Below are positions 8,736 to 16,018 of a DNA stretch of 34,722 nt, in pieces. The position numbers and the translations under genes are program-made. How positions within the stretch are numbered: position 1 is the stretch's first letter; every line of letters starts with the position of its first letter. The DNA is taken from the NCBI GenBank assembly GCA_009937185.1, contig JAACCY010000104.1, forward strand, positions 1 to 34,722, in the 5' to 3' direction. The stretch is from Planctomycetia bacterium. Its GTDB lineage: Bacteria > Planctomycetota > UBA8108 > UBA1146. Below the pieces are notes generated by a model. The model did no database searches and was not told the DNA's origin. It saw only the letters and a list, made by a program, of their open reading frames with translations.

Positions 8736-8871
8736 CGGATCGCTTGGTTTTTCAGAGGTTTTCGATTCACTTCAGGGAACATTGGTGTGTGGTTACAATA
8801 CGGATGATTGAGAGATTAGAATCCTAGAAGATTAGAGAATCGTTCTCATTTCGACCGTTTTGAATCCGATG

Positions 8872-8892
8872 AGGAGCGCTATCGCTCCTTTT
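8872..8892 (+). terminator. terminator-like hairpin in the leader of the dehydrogenase gene
   Basis: AGGAGCG (8872-8878), a CTAT loop and CGCTCCT (8883-8889) form a perfect 7-bp stem running into TTTT at 8889-8892. The T-tract is short. It sits about 105 bases before the dehydrogenase start, so it could attenuate that gene or simply end a short upstream transcript. Confidence 0.45.
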
Positions 8893-8950
8893 GCCCGTCA
8901 GAATCAATGAGAACCTTTTTTCTCCCAAGACTGGGTTCAACATTGCAAAG

Positions 8951-8963
8951 CGACTCTGAGTCG
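8951..8963. promoter_or_regulatory. palindrome CGACTCTGAGTCG upstream of the dehydrogenase
   Basis: Six-base arms (CGACTC/GAGTCG) around a single central T, about 35 bases before the start codon. It may be an operator or an RNA element; no known factor matches by eye. Confidence 0.3.
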
Positions 8964-8996
8964 TCTCTCCAACTACTCCACTGATTAAGGGGAAGC

Positions 8997-10079
8997 ATGA
9001 AAATTGAGAGAATAGAAGCTGAAGGATATGAAAATGTAGTGATGTGCAGCGACCCTGATACGGGTTTGAAAGCTATCATTGCCGTTCATGACACCACATT
9101 AGGTCCCGCTCTTGGTGGGCTTCGCATGTGGAACTACAAGACTGACGAAGAAGCCATCACTGATGTTCTGAGGCTCTCAAGAGGAATGACCTACAAGAGT
9201 GCCTGTGCCAACACCGGTCTGGGTGGCGGAAAAGCCGTAATTATCGGTGATCAAAATAAAGATAAAAGTGAGCGATTATTCAGAGCCATGGGTCGATTCG
9301 TCGAAACTCTGGGAGGATCTTACATCACCGCTGAGGATGTGGGTATCGGAATCCAGGAACTGGAATGGCTCCACAAAGAAACGAAGTATGTGACAGGGCT
9401 TTCCCGTCAGTCTGGATCGAGTGGAAACCCGTCACCCTTTACTGCTCGTGGCTGTATTCGCGGCTTGTTTGCATGCACTGAAGAAAAGTTTGGAACCAGT
9501 CATCTGGATAGGCTTCACTATTCAGTTCAAGGATTAGGCCAAGTCGGTGGTGAGGTCGTTCGCTGCCTCTCTATGCTAGGGGCACGAGTTACCGTATCGG
9601 ATATCAATGAAGATCGTTGCGTTGAATTTTCAGCACTCCCGGGTGTCGAAGTGGCGTATGGAGATGAGATTTACGATATCGATGCTGATGTCTTTATGCC
9701 TTGTGCTCTCGGTGGGGTTCTCAATGGTGACACCATTCCGAGGCTGAAAGTCAAAGTGATTGCAGGAGCCGCCAATAACCAGTTATTGACAGAGTCTCAT
9801 GCGACCATGATTCATGATCACGACATCTTGTATGCCCCTGATTTCATCATTAATGCAGGAGGAATCATCAACGTCTCAGTTGAAGTTCGTCCTGAGGGTT
9901 ACGATGAGCGTACGGCTGTGACGAAGATCGAAAACATCTACAATGGACTGAGGGAAGTTTTCGAGACCTCTCGCAGAGAGAACCTGACTCCAGCGGAGGC
10001 TGCCTACCAGGTTGCACAAAACCGCTTGGATGAGGCTCGGCAGGTGAATGGTCATTCGGTTGCTGATTCGACTTCCTAA
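8997..10079 (+). CDS. Leu/Phe/Val/Glu-family amino acid dehydrogenase, leucine dehydrogenase-like
   Basis: NAD-dependent oxidative deaminase, most like leucine (or valine/phenylalanine) dehydrogenase; it interconverts branched-chain or aromatic amino acids and 2-oxo acids in the cytoplasm. The 360-residue length matches the family. The N-terminal domain has GPALGGLRMW (36-45), then LRLSRGMTYKSACANTGLGG and GGGKAVI: K67 and K79 correspond to the substrate-binding and catalytic lysines. A Rossmann motif reading VQGLGQVGGEVV starts the second domain, and NNQL and the downstream INAGGIINV segment are conserved. ATG at 8997 follows AGGGGA. It is followed after about 20 bases by rnpA, so the two may share a transcript. 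Substrate choice between Leu, Val and Phe is not resolved by eye. Confidence 0.92.
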   Translation: MKIERIEAEGYENVVMCSDPDTGLKAIIAVHDTTLGPALGGLRMWNYKTDEEAITDVLRLSRGMTYKSACANTGLGGGKAVIIGDQNKDKSERLFRAMGRFVETLGGSYITAEDVGIGIQELEWLHKETKYVTGLSRQSGSSGNPSPFTARGCIRGLFACTEEKFGTSHLDRLHYSVQGLGQVGGEVVRCLSMLGARVTVSDINEDRCVEFSALPGVEVAYGDEIYDIDADVFMPCALGGVLNGDTIPRLKVKVIAGAANNQLLTESHATMIHDHDILYAPDFIINAGGIINVSVEVRPEGYDERTAVTKIENIYNGLREVFETSRRENLTPAEAAYQVAQNRLDEARQVNGHSVADSTS

Positions 10080-10099
10080 GGTTTGATAAGGGGGCTGAC

Positions 10100-10462
10100 T
10101 TGACAGATCACCGACTTCCAAGGTCCTGCAGGATCTGTCGACGTCGTGATTTTCAGGTCGTCTTTGATCATGGAATTCGATTCAACACTCCCCATCTCAG
10201 GGCTGTGGTTCATGAAGCCGATCGGGAAGCCTCCCGAATCGGTTTGGCTGTCAGCCGCAAAGTGGGAAATGCCGTCGTCCGAAACCGATTGAAAAGACGT
10301 CTTAGGGAGATTTTTCGCACCGAGCGAGAATGTGCTCCTGAGCTCAGAGATGTCGTTTTCATCCCCCGGCCTGGATGTGCTGATCTCTCTTTTTCTGATC
10401 TTCGCTCCGAAGTCGTCGATCTCCTTTCCCGGCGTATTCATCGAAAAAATGAGACGCCATGA
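10100..10462 (+). CDS. rnpA: ribonuclease P protein component
   Basis: Protein subunit of RNase P, which helps the catalytic RNA remove tRNA 5' leaders. The 120 residues hold the family core: [21 protein letters not shown] near the start (seen as RRRDFQVVF) and the RNR motif [20 protein letters not shown] at 10100 is the only sensible start; it is preceded by a run of Gs (AAGGGGGC). The last codons overlap yidD by four bases (ATGA). In many bacteria rpmH (ribosomal protein L34) precedes rnpA; here a dehydrogenase gene does, and no rpmH-like ORF is visible in the window. Confidence 0.93.
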   Translation: MTDHRLPRSCRICRRRDFQVVFDHGIRFNTPHLRAVVHEADREASRIGLAVSRKVGNAVVRNRLKRRLREIFRTERECAPELRDVVFIPRPGCADLSFSDLRSEVVDLLSRRIHRKNETP

Positions 10463-10716
10463 AGGATAGACCGAGGAGCGGGGGGACCGGGGTTGGCGCC
10501 CGAATCCTTATAGGATTGCTCCGCTTTTATAGGTCTGCGATCTCGCCACTGTTGCCGCCTCTATGTCGGTTTGAGCCGAGCTGCAGTTGTTATTCTATGG
10601 AGGCGATCCAGCAACATGGCGCCTTGCGAGGATCATGGCTCACCATGACTCGACTCTTGAGGTGCCACCCCTTTTCAAAGGGTGGATTTGATCCTGTCCC
10701 AATAAAAGAAGATTAA
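10459..10716 (+). CDS. yidD: membrane protein insertion efficiency factor YidD
   Basis: Small (85 aa) protein that assists YidC-dependent membrane insertion. Diagnostic motifs are present in order: [19 protein letters not shown], then [12 protein letters not shown] with the paired cysteines, [19 protein letters not shown] and GGFDPVP. ATG 10459 overlaps the rnpA stop, matching the rnpA-yidD coupling seen widely, although yidC itself does not follow here. A charged N-terminal extension precedes the amphipathic helix. Confidence 0.95.
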   Translation: MKDRPRSGGTGVGARILIGLLRFYRSAISPLLPPLCRFEPSCSCYSMEAIQQHGALRGSWLTMTRLLRCHPFSKGGFDPVPIKED

Positions 10717-10756
10717 ATAAAGCCAGAAGAAGCGGATCTGGGCTTGATGGATATTT

Positions 10757-10770
10757 TATAAAGTATAAAG
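10757..10770 (+). promoter_or_regulatory. AT-rich direct repeat, possible promoter of the MerR-like gene
   Basis: TATAAAG occurs twice in tandem (10757-10763 and 10764-10770), 14 bases or fewer downstream of a TTGATG at 10744-10749. Either copy resembles a -10 box, but the spacing to the -35-like hexamer is shorter than the usual 17, so this is a weak promoter guess for the regulator gene that starts at 10821. Confidence 0.3.
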
Positions 10771-10820
10771 TACATTTTATCGGGGAGGACGCCCGGTGCC
10801 ATCGAGAGGGGACGCTACGC

Positions 10821-11078
10821 TTGGCCAAGCCTTCAGCAGGACAGGTGCCTAGGAAGCTATTCAAGATCGGGGAAGTCATGGCTGCGACGGGGATATCCCG
10901 TCAAACGCTGCATGACTACACCGTGTCTGGCTTCATCGAAGAAGAAGAGAGAACTCCTGCTGGGCACAGGCTTTATGCCGAGTGGGTGTTTGAGCGTCTC
11001 GCGCAAATGGCAGAACTTCAGAGAGAGGGCCAGCCCCTCAAAGAGATCAAGAGACTCATCGATGAGGGGAAACTCTAA
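10821..11078 (+). CDS. miniature MerR-family transcriptional regulator
   Basis: DNA-binding protein of only 85 residues. Residues 15-80 form a MerR winged helix: FKIGEVMAATGISRQTLHDYTVSGFI (first helices), then a wing with TPAGHRLYAE and a helix LAQMAELQREGQPLKEIKRLIDEG. The effector-binding and dimerisation coiled coil of full-size MerR proteins (about 130-160 residues) is missing. TTG at 10821 is the start, with GAGAGGGGA at 10803-10811. Its stop directly abuts the ATG of a 49-codon ORF for a single-segment membrane peptide. Which promoter it controls is unknown; autoregulation from the AT-rich upstream region is plausible. Confidence 0.85.
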   Translation: MAKPSAGQVPRKLFKIGEVMAATGISRQTLHDYTVSGFIEEEERTPAGHRLYAEWVFERLAQMAELQREGQPLKEIKRLIDEGKL

Positions 11079-11228
11079 ATGTTTTGGACAGAGCCTACTT
11101 TTTTGACGACCGCGCTGATCGTTGCTCTCGCCATACAGTGGATTCCTGTACGTAGAGGGCCATCTGTTCCTTCTCGTATCCGTTTCTGTTCGGCCCTGAA
11201 GAAGGACAAAAAAACCTCAGAAGAGTAA
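11079..11228 (+). CDS. 49-residue predicted single-span membrane peptide
   Basis: Small ORF beginning with ATG immediately after the TAA of the MerR-like gene (no gap) and ending with TAA at 11226-11228. Residues 8-23 (FLTTALIVALAIQWIP) form one hydrophobic segment, followed by a basic, polar tail (VRRGPSVPSRIRF, then KKDKKTSEE). This inside-positive pattern predicts an outside N-terminus and cytoplasmic tail. GAGGGGA at 11064-11070 is a good ribosome site eight bases upstream. No family is recognised. The exact abutment to a regulator gene argues for translation, but there is no homology to prove it. Confidence 0.5.
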   Translation: MFWTEPTFLTTALIVALAIQWIPVRRGPSVPSRIRFCSALKKDKKTSEE

Positions 11229-11331
11229 ATGGGAAGAGGAGGGGTGCGTCCTGACTCATTTCTTTATTCAGCGCACCGCATATCTGGGAAGTCCTTCCGG
11301 GCATGATATTATCCTTATTGACTTAGCGGGG

Positions 11332-11349
11332 TCTTTTCAAAAGAAAAGA
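11332..11349 (+). promoter_or_regulatory. AT-rich inverted repeat upstream of the radical SAM gene
   Basis: TCTTTTC (11332-11338) and GAAAAGA (11343-11349) flank AAAA, about 40 bases before the GTG start at 11388. A TTGACT at 11318-11323 could be a -35 element, but no good -10 follows. It may be an operator or only local AT-rich symmetry. Confidence 0.25.
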
Positions 11350-11387
11350 TCAGCTAGAAATTCATTCTAATTAAAGGTGGGAGACGC

Positions 11388-14261
11388 GTGTCTGACGAGA
11401 ATTCTCTTTGGGACTCTATGGGCAAGGTCGGTTTCGTCAGCGGTTCATCCGAAGCGCAAGAAGGTGAGGACCTGACGGTACTTCCCGATAAGGAAGACAT
11501 CGCTCATCATCCATATAAGGCCTTTCTTCACCGACTTGAAAAACCCGGTCGATACACCGGTGGTGAACTTCATTCCGTAAAGAAAACAGAGACTCGTCTT
11601 TCGTTCCTTCTCGCATTTCCAGATGTTTACGAAATCGGGATGAGCCATCTGGGATTCAAGATTCTCTATTCACAATTGAATGATCTCGAAGATGTCAGTG
11701 CCGAGCGTGTTTATACGCCCTGGATCGATTGTGAAAAGGAACTGCGAACTCGTGAACTTGAGCTGGTGAGTCTCGAGACTTGGAAAAGGATGAGAGATTT
11801 CGATGTTGTCGGATTCTCACTTCAGTATGAACTGACCTTCACTAACGTTTTGACAATGTTGGACCTCGGTCAAATTCCTATTCGATCTGAGGATAGAGAT
11901 GATGACTGCCCTCTGGTGATGGCCGGTGGGCCCGTCGCATTCCAGCCAGAACCCATGAGTGCATTTATCGATGCGTTTCTCATTGGTGATGGAGAAGGGC
12001 ACTTCCACAAAGTTGTAGACCATTGGAAAACCCTAAAAGAACAGGGTCTCTCGAGACGAGATCGATTGATTGCTATCAGCCAGTTTGATGGCGTCTATGT
12101 CCCCTCCCTTTACAGTACAAAAGTTGAACCTGATACAGGCTTCACGGTGGTCGACAGCCCTCTTGACGATCGTGTTCCTGCGAGTGTGACTCGAGCCCAT
12201 GTTCCGGATCTCTCAGAGTTTCCGTTCCCCGCCAAATCTCCGGTTCCCAATACCGAAGTCGTTTTTGATAGGGCGAGCATTGAGGTTGCGAGGGGCTGTA
12301 CTGAAGGGTGTCGTTTCTGCCAAGCGGGCATGATTTATAGACCCGTCAGAGAAAGACCACCTGAGGATATTCAGAAAGTAGTGAGAGACGCCGTCAAGTG
12401 TGGTGGATTTGATGTAGTATCACTCACGAGTTTGTCGACTGCGGATTACAGCGCCATCGAACCGCTCGTAAAGAAAATCATGCCTGAACTGAGAGAGAAA
12501 AATATTTCTCTCAGCGTGTCATCTTTGCGCGCCTATGGACTGACCGATGAAATGCTCGAAGAGATGTCGAGTGTCCGTAATACCTCATTGACGTTTGCCC
12601 CTGAAGCGGGAACCCAGCGTATGAGGGATGTGGTCAACAAGAACATTACTGAAGAAGACATCGCCAAGAGCGCCCATAGAATCTTCTCCCGAGGTTGGAG
12701 ACGCATGAAGCTTTACTTCATGATTGGCCTTCCCACAGAAGATGATTCTGATATCCGAGGCATTGCTGAAACTGGAAAAAGGATGCTCGATATCGCAAGA
12801 GAGTATCTGCCGAAGGGAAGAGCACAGGTAACGGTCTCAGTGTCTAGCCATGTGCCCAAGCCATTTACGCCTTTTCAATGGGCAGCGATGGATGACCTTC
12901 CCGATATTGAAGAAAAGCATGACGTATTGAGGAAACTGACCCGTTATCCAGGTCTTCAATTACGTTGGCATGACCCTTCGACGAGTCACCTAGAAGGTGT
13001 CTTGAGTCGTGGGGACAGAACTCTATCAAATGTGATTGAGACCGCGTGGAGAAAAGGCTGTCGCTTTGACGGTTGGTCAGATCGTATGAGATTTGACTAC
13101 TGGATGGAGTCGATTGAGGAAAACGAAATCGACCGATACAAGTTCCTGGGAACGATTCCTGTCGATGCACGACTCCCTTGGGATCATATCGATTGCGGAG
13201 TAGAGCCTAAGTTCTTGGTCCGTGAATATCAGCGCGCACTCAAGGACAGAACCTCGCACCCGTGCGGCAAGCCGGGCAAGCGTTTGACACATTACACAAA
13301 TGTTGAGGACGCCAGCGAGGACAAGCGCAGGTTGGTTTGCTATGACTGTGGAATCGCCTGCGACCTCAATCGCATGAAAGAGGAGCGGATCGAGTACCTC
13401 GACCATCTGGATGCCACAGAGCGAAAGCATGGTGCCAACTCTTCTCAAACGGATGCCGGAGTAGAAGAAGTTCGCGCTGAAGCCAAGAAGCGATTTGCAC
13501 TGAGAGCCAACCCCAAGTTGCCGCCGGAACGAAAAGAGCTGGAGCATCCCAGTCATGGATACCGAATTCGGTATGCGAAATTGGGAAGAGCTCGCTACAT
13601 GAGCCAGCTCGATCTCAATCGTTTCCTTCCTCGTGCGATTCGCAGAGCAGGATTTTCTCCTGCATATTCTCGAGGATTCCATCCCATCCCTCAGATGTCA
13701 TTTGGGCCTCCCTTGCGATTAGGAATGGCGGGACTTTCTGAAGTTGTGGACATCAAGTTGCAAGAGGACCTTCCTGCCGAGCAGGTGATGGAAGCACTCG
13801 CAAAACAATGCCCACAGGGGATCGAGATTCGTAGTCTTCATGCTTTGGGGAAAGAAGCACCCAAGTTGTCGGCTATCAGTAATTGGGCTGATTTCCTGAT
13901 CTTTATCCCCAGAGAAAAAGCGGATCAGATCTCTTATGAGAAAGTCGAAGCATTCCTGGGTCAGGATGAGGTCCTTGTTGATCGATTGACCAAAAAGGGC
14001 AAGCCTAAGGTTGTGGATATCCGCCCTGGAGTGGGCTCCATTGAGTGGCTTGAAGAAGTGCCGACAGATGCGGAAGGCTATCAGGTGAGACGCTCAGACG
14101 AGTGCCTGCTGGGTATGAGAGTTTGCCTTCAAGGGGATCACCTCACAAAGCCTGAAGATGTTCTCGCCAGACTTTTTGATGGGGAAATGCCCGCCGGTAT
14201 TCAAGTCGTACGTCGTCGTTTGTTGCCCGCGCCGAGTCCGCGCAGAACGGTTCAGGTCTGA
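11388..14261 (+). CDS. radical SAM protein fused to a C-terminal DUF2344 domain
   Basis: Large (957 aa) radical SAM enzyme of the TIGR03960-like family, with the TIGR03936/DUF2344 domain joined at the C-terminus. The N-terminal part (about 60-250) resembles the B12-binding-type domain of this group (LAFPDVYEIGMSHLG). The cluster motif CTEGCRFC supplies C304, C308 and C311 (Cx3Cx2C) for the 4Fe-4S centre. A cysteine-bearing linker (CYDCGIACDLNR) follows near 645-657. From about 720 the DUF2344 domain opens with YRIRYAKLGRARYMSQLDL and SRGFHPIPQMSFGPPL. Start GTG 11388 has AGGTGGGAG just upstream. The family is widespread, often near ribosomal or RNase genes, and an RNA-modification role is suspected but unproven. 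A strong terminator follows. Confidence 0.9.
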   Translation: MSDENSLWDSMGKVGFVSGSSEAQEGEDLTVLPDKEDIAHHPYKAFLHRLEKPGRYTGGELHSVKKTETRLSFLLAFPDVYEIGMSHLGFKILYSQLNDLEDVSAERVYTPWIDCEKELRTRELELVSLETWKRMRDFDVVGFSLQYELTFTNVLTMLDLGQIPIRSEDRDDDCPLVMAGGPVAFQPEPMSAFIDAFLIGDGEGHFHKVVDHWKTLKEQGLSRRDRLIAISQFDGVYVPSLYSTKVEPDTGFTVVDSPLDDRVPASVTRAHVPDLSEFPFPAKSPVPNTEVVFDRASIEVARGCTEGCRFCQAGMIYRPVRERPPEDIQKVVRDAVKCGGFDVVSLTSLSTADYSAIEPLVKKIMPELREKNISLSVSSLRAYGLTDEMLEEMSSVRNTSLTFAPEAGTQRMRDVVNKNITEEDIAKSAHRIFSRGWRRMKLYFMIGLPTEDDSDIRGIAETGKRMLDIAREYLPKGRAQVTVSVSSHVPKPFTPFQWAAMDDLPDIEEKHDVLRKLTRYPGLQLRWHDPSTSHLEGVLSRGDRTLSNVIETAWRKGCRFDGWSDRMRFDYWMESIEENEIDRYKFLGTIPVDARLPWDHIDCGVEPKFLVREYQRALKDRTSHPCGKPGKRLTHYTNVEDASEDKRRLVCYDCGIACDLNRMKEERIEYLDHLDATERKHGANSSQTDAGVEEVRAEAKKRFALRANPKLPPERKELEHPSHGYRIRYAKLGRARYMSQLDLNRFLPRAIRRAGFSPAYSRGFHPIPQMSFGPPLRLGMAGLSEVVDIKLQEDLPAEQVMEALAKQCPQGIEIRSLHALGKEAPKLSAISNWADFLIFIPREKADQISYEKVEAFLGQDEVLVDRLTKKGKPKVVDIRPGVGSIEWLEEVPTDAEGYQVRRSDECLLGMRVCLQGDHLTKPEDVLARLFDGEMPAGIQVVRRRLLPAPSPRRTVQV

Positions 14262-14284
14262 ACTCGATCATCGTTAGAGTGAAA

Positions 14285-14331
14285 CTCGCAGGCTGAGGAG
14301 TCTCGACCGACCCCTCAGCCTGCGAGAGTTT
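14285..14331 (+). terminator. strong intrinsic terminator after the radical SAM gene
   Basis: CTCGCAGGCTGAGG (14285-14298) pairs perfectly over 14 bp with CCTCAGCCTGCGAG (14313-14326), and AGTTTTCT follows. The adjacent AA and TT can extend the stem only partly. It ends transcription from the radical SAM gene 24 bases after its stop. Confidence 0.88.
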
Positions 14332-14503
14332 TCTAAAAGAACTTCCTCGCTACAGAGGGTTTCGCTGATGGAATATTCGCGCCCACATAAAACAACACGA
14401 CACTTTGTTCCTCAAAGCGATGCTTCGAGGTGTCGGTGCCATATCGATGAGGCAACTGTATTATTTTTTGAAATGAAACCCTGCCCCCAAATATGTGGGG
14501 CCA

Positions 14504-14519
14504 TAGTTTCTGGAAACTA
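14504..14519. repeat. perfect 16-bp palindrome
   Basis: TAGTTTC at 14504-14510 and GAAACTA at 14513-14519 with a central TG. A GC-rich mini-hairpin (14485-14500) lies just to its left. Function unknown; it could be a protein-binding site. Confidence 0.35.
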
Positions 14520-14618
14520 AAAATAAACTAAGAACTCTGACGCTGCTTGTTCCCGTATGGATTGATCGCAGCTAGTTAGATTTAAAAACCAAGCGAAGAG
14601 GTAAACCGATGTTACTGG

Positions 14619-14852
14619 CTAATCGCAGTCGTCTCCGATGGCCTCAACTGGGCACTCTTCCTTCGCTTGTTCACAGAGTTCAGCTTCTTCAGCAGAGTCG
14701 GGCTGTTTGAAGATAAAGGAATAACCCTCGTCTTCATTCGCTTTGAAATTGTCAGGTGCAGTGGTCCTGCAGAGGTCGCAATCGATGCATTCCTCATCCA
14801 CATACCACTTACCGGTGACATTACTCTCGACTTTGTTCGCGGGATCTGCCAT
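14619..14852 (-). CDS. small 4Fe-4S ferredoxin
   Basis: Electron carrier of 77 residues, acidic, cytoplasmic. CIDCDLC supplies three cluster ligands (Cx2Cx2C) and the CP of ECPVEAI the fourth, the usual pattern of single-cluster bacterial ferredoxins; another cysteine in ELCEQAKEE may stay free or pair as a disulphide. ATG at 14852 is chosen because AGGAG lies upstream and the protein then begins MADPANKVESN; the frame is open further up to 14981 but that region lacks conserved features. It is divergent from mqnD with 263 bases between them. Its redox partner is not identifiable here. Confidence 0.9.
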   Translation of the reverse strand: MADPANKVESNVTGKWYVDEECIDCDLCRTTAPDNFKANEDEGYSFIFKQPDSAEEAELCEQAKEECPVEAIGDDCD

Positions 14853-15075
14853 TGAGGGGCTCCTGCACATTTTTCGGTTTAAATTAGAAATCAGGTGATC
14901 GGCATGTCTTGATCCGATCACAACAAACGGCCCTCTTCCCAAAGAAGAGTTCCGGATCCAGTAGTTGAAGAATAGAATCAAGAAAGGAATCTGGCAAGTG
15001 AACTAGGGGATGGCTTTGCTGGCGGGTGACCGAATTTGACCGTATTGTGAAATTATTGACCCAGAATGAAGAATT

Positions 15076-15094
15076 CCAGAAATGTAATTTCTGG
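15076..15094 (+). promoter_or_regulatory. 8-bp hairpin just upstream of the mqnD ribosome site
   Basis: CCAGAAAT (15076-15083), loop GTA, ATTTCTGG (15087-15094): a perfect stem about ten bases before the Shine-Dalgarno CGGAGGGA. As RNA it would lie close enough to affect translation; as DNA it is a near-palindrome that could bind a regulator. No T-tract follows. Confidence 0.45.
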
Positions 15095-15115
15095 TCATGA
15101 CCCCCGGAGGGAACC

Positions 15116-15946
15116 ATGAAAGTAGTCATCGCACACAGTCCTGATTCTGACGACGCATTCATGCATTTCGCTATTGGCGAAGGCAAAATCGATACCGGAA
15201 TCTATGAGTTTGATCACATGATGGCAGACATCGAAACCTTGAATCAGCATGCAGTTGAGGGTAGGCATGAAGTCACTGCCATTTCAATTCATGCTTATGC
15301 CCACCTTTCTGATAAGTATGCATTGCTCAATCATGGGGCAAGCATGGGTGAAAATTACGGGCCGGTGCTGATTGCTCGCGAGCCAAAAACTCGTGAAGAT
15401 CTGGCGGGCGTCAAGATTGCCGTTCCCGGAAAATGGACCAGTGCAGCACTGGCAACAAAACTTTGGTACCCGGAAGCGGTGACTGAAGTTGTTGAGTTTG
15501 ACCAGATTATGGATCGTGTGGGATCCGGCGAATTTGAAGCGGGCGTCATCATTCATGAGGGTCAGGTCACCTACGAAGAACAAGGCTATCATTCGGTGGT
15601 CGACCTCGGTGAATGGTGGGCTCAGACACAAGATGGATTGCCGCTGCCACTGGGCGGTAATGCTATTCGCCGAGATCTCGGTGAAGAGCACATCCAAGAA
15701 ATCTCGAGAATACTACGTGAGAGCATCGCGTACGCTCTCGACAATCGTGAGGAAGCTCTTCAATATGCAGAGACTTACAATCGTGGTTTGACGAGAGAAT
15801 TGACGGATAAGTTCGTCGGGATGTACGTCAATCAAAGAACTCTTGATTACGGAGATGACGGTCGAGAAGCCGTGACCCGCTTCCTTCACATGGGTGAAGA
15901 GATGGGTGCGATTCCTCCGGTAGCACATCCCGAGTTCATTCGCTGA
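15116..15946 (+). CDS. mqnD: 1,4-dihydroxy-6-naphthoate synthase (futalosine pathway)
   Basis: Enzyme of the futalosine route to menaquinone; it converts cyclic dehypoxanthine futalosine to 1,4-dihydroxy-6-naphthoate. The 276-residue protein has the periplasmic-binding-protein-like fold of MqnA/MqnD. The MqnD hallmark segments are clear: AHSPDSDDAFMHFAI at residues 6-20, AISIHAYAHLSDKYALL, then HGASMGENYGPVLI, and a histidine in GVIIHEGQ that matches the catalytic His region. ATG 15116 has GGAGGGA seven bases upstream. Other mqn genes are not in this window, so the pathway genes are scattered. An oxidoreductase gene follows 72 bases later, possibly co-transcribed. Confidence 0.93.
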   Translation: MKVVIAHSPDSDDAFMHFAIGEGKIDTGIYEFDHMMADIETLNQHAVEGRHEVTAISIHAYAHLSDKYALLNHGASMGENYGPVLIAREPKTREDLAGVKIAVPGKWTSAALATKLWYPEAVTEVVEFDQIMDRVGSGEFEAGVIIHEGQVTYEEQGYHSVVDLGEWWAQTQDGLPLPLGGNAIRRDLGEEHIQEISRILRESIAYALDNREEALQYAETYNRGLTRELTDKFVGMYVNQRTLDYGDDGREAVTRFLHMGEEMGAIPPVAHPEFIR

Positions 15947-16018
15947 TCGCGGCCTCAAGCCAGAAGGTTAGCGGAGAGTGGCTCATTGGGGCCTATTTGA
16001 CCAAAATCAGGGAGTTTC

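Larger units (their letters stand above)
8622..8996. other. divergent intergenic region with several inverted repeats
   Basis: This 375-base gap lies between the divergent LolC/E-like gene and the dehydrogenase gene. It holds an 8-bp inverted repeat (8703-8735) flanking a TATACT box, a terminator-like hairpin (8872-8892), an odd palindrome (8951-8963) and a near-repeat of AGATTAGAATC at about 8813 and 8829. No convincing ORF is seen; a seven-codon ORF at 8804-8827 has no good ribosome site and no enrichment in leucine codons. It probably contains both promoters. Confidence 0.6.
14262..14618. other. intergenic region between convergent radical SAM and ferredoxin genes
   Basis: This 357-base gap has a strong terminator at its left end (14285-14330), then about 150 bases with no visible ORF, a small hairpin CCCCA/TGGGG at 14485-14500 and a perfect 16-bp palindrome at 14504-14519. 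No T-tract follows the palindrome on either strand, so it is not a clear terminator for the ferredoxin gene. No tRNA or known riboswitch is recognised. Confidence 0.6.

Noticed and set aside
8804-8827. Seven-codon leader peptide before the dehydrogenase terminator-like hairpin
   Set aside because: Only one leucine codon among seven and no good Shine-Dalgarno, so classical amino-acid attenuation is not supported.
10796-10849. GTG-initiated ORF just before the MerR-like gene
   Set aside because: Very short (under 20 codons), out of frame with MerR and without any supporting feature.
14853-14981. N-terminal extension of the ferredoxin
   Set aside because: The ATG at 14852 has AGGAG and yields a normal ferredoxin; the upstream codons have no conserved features.
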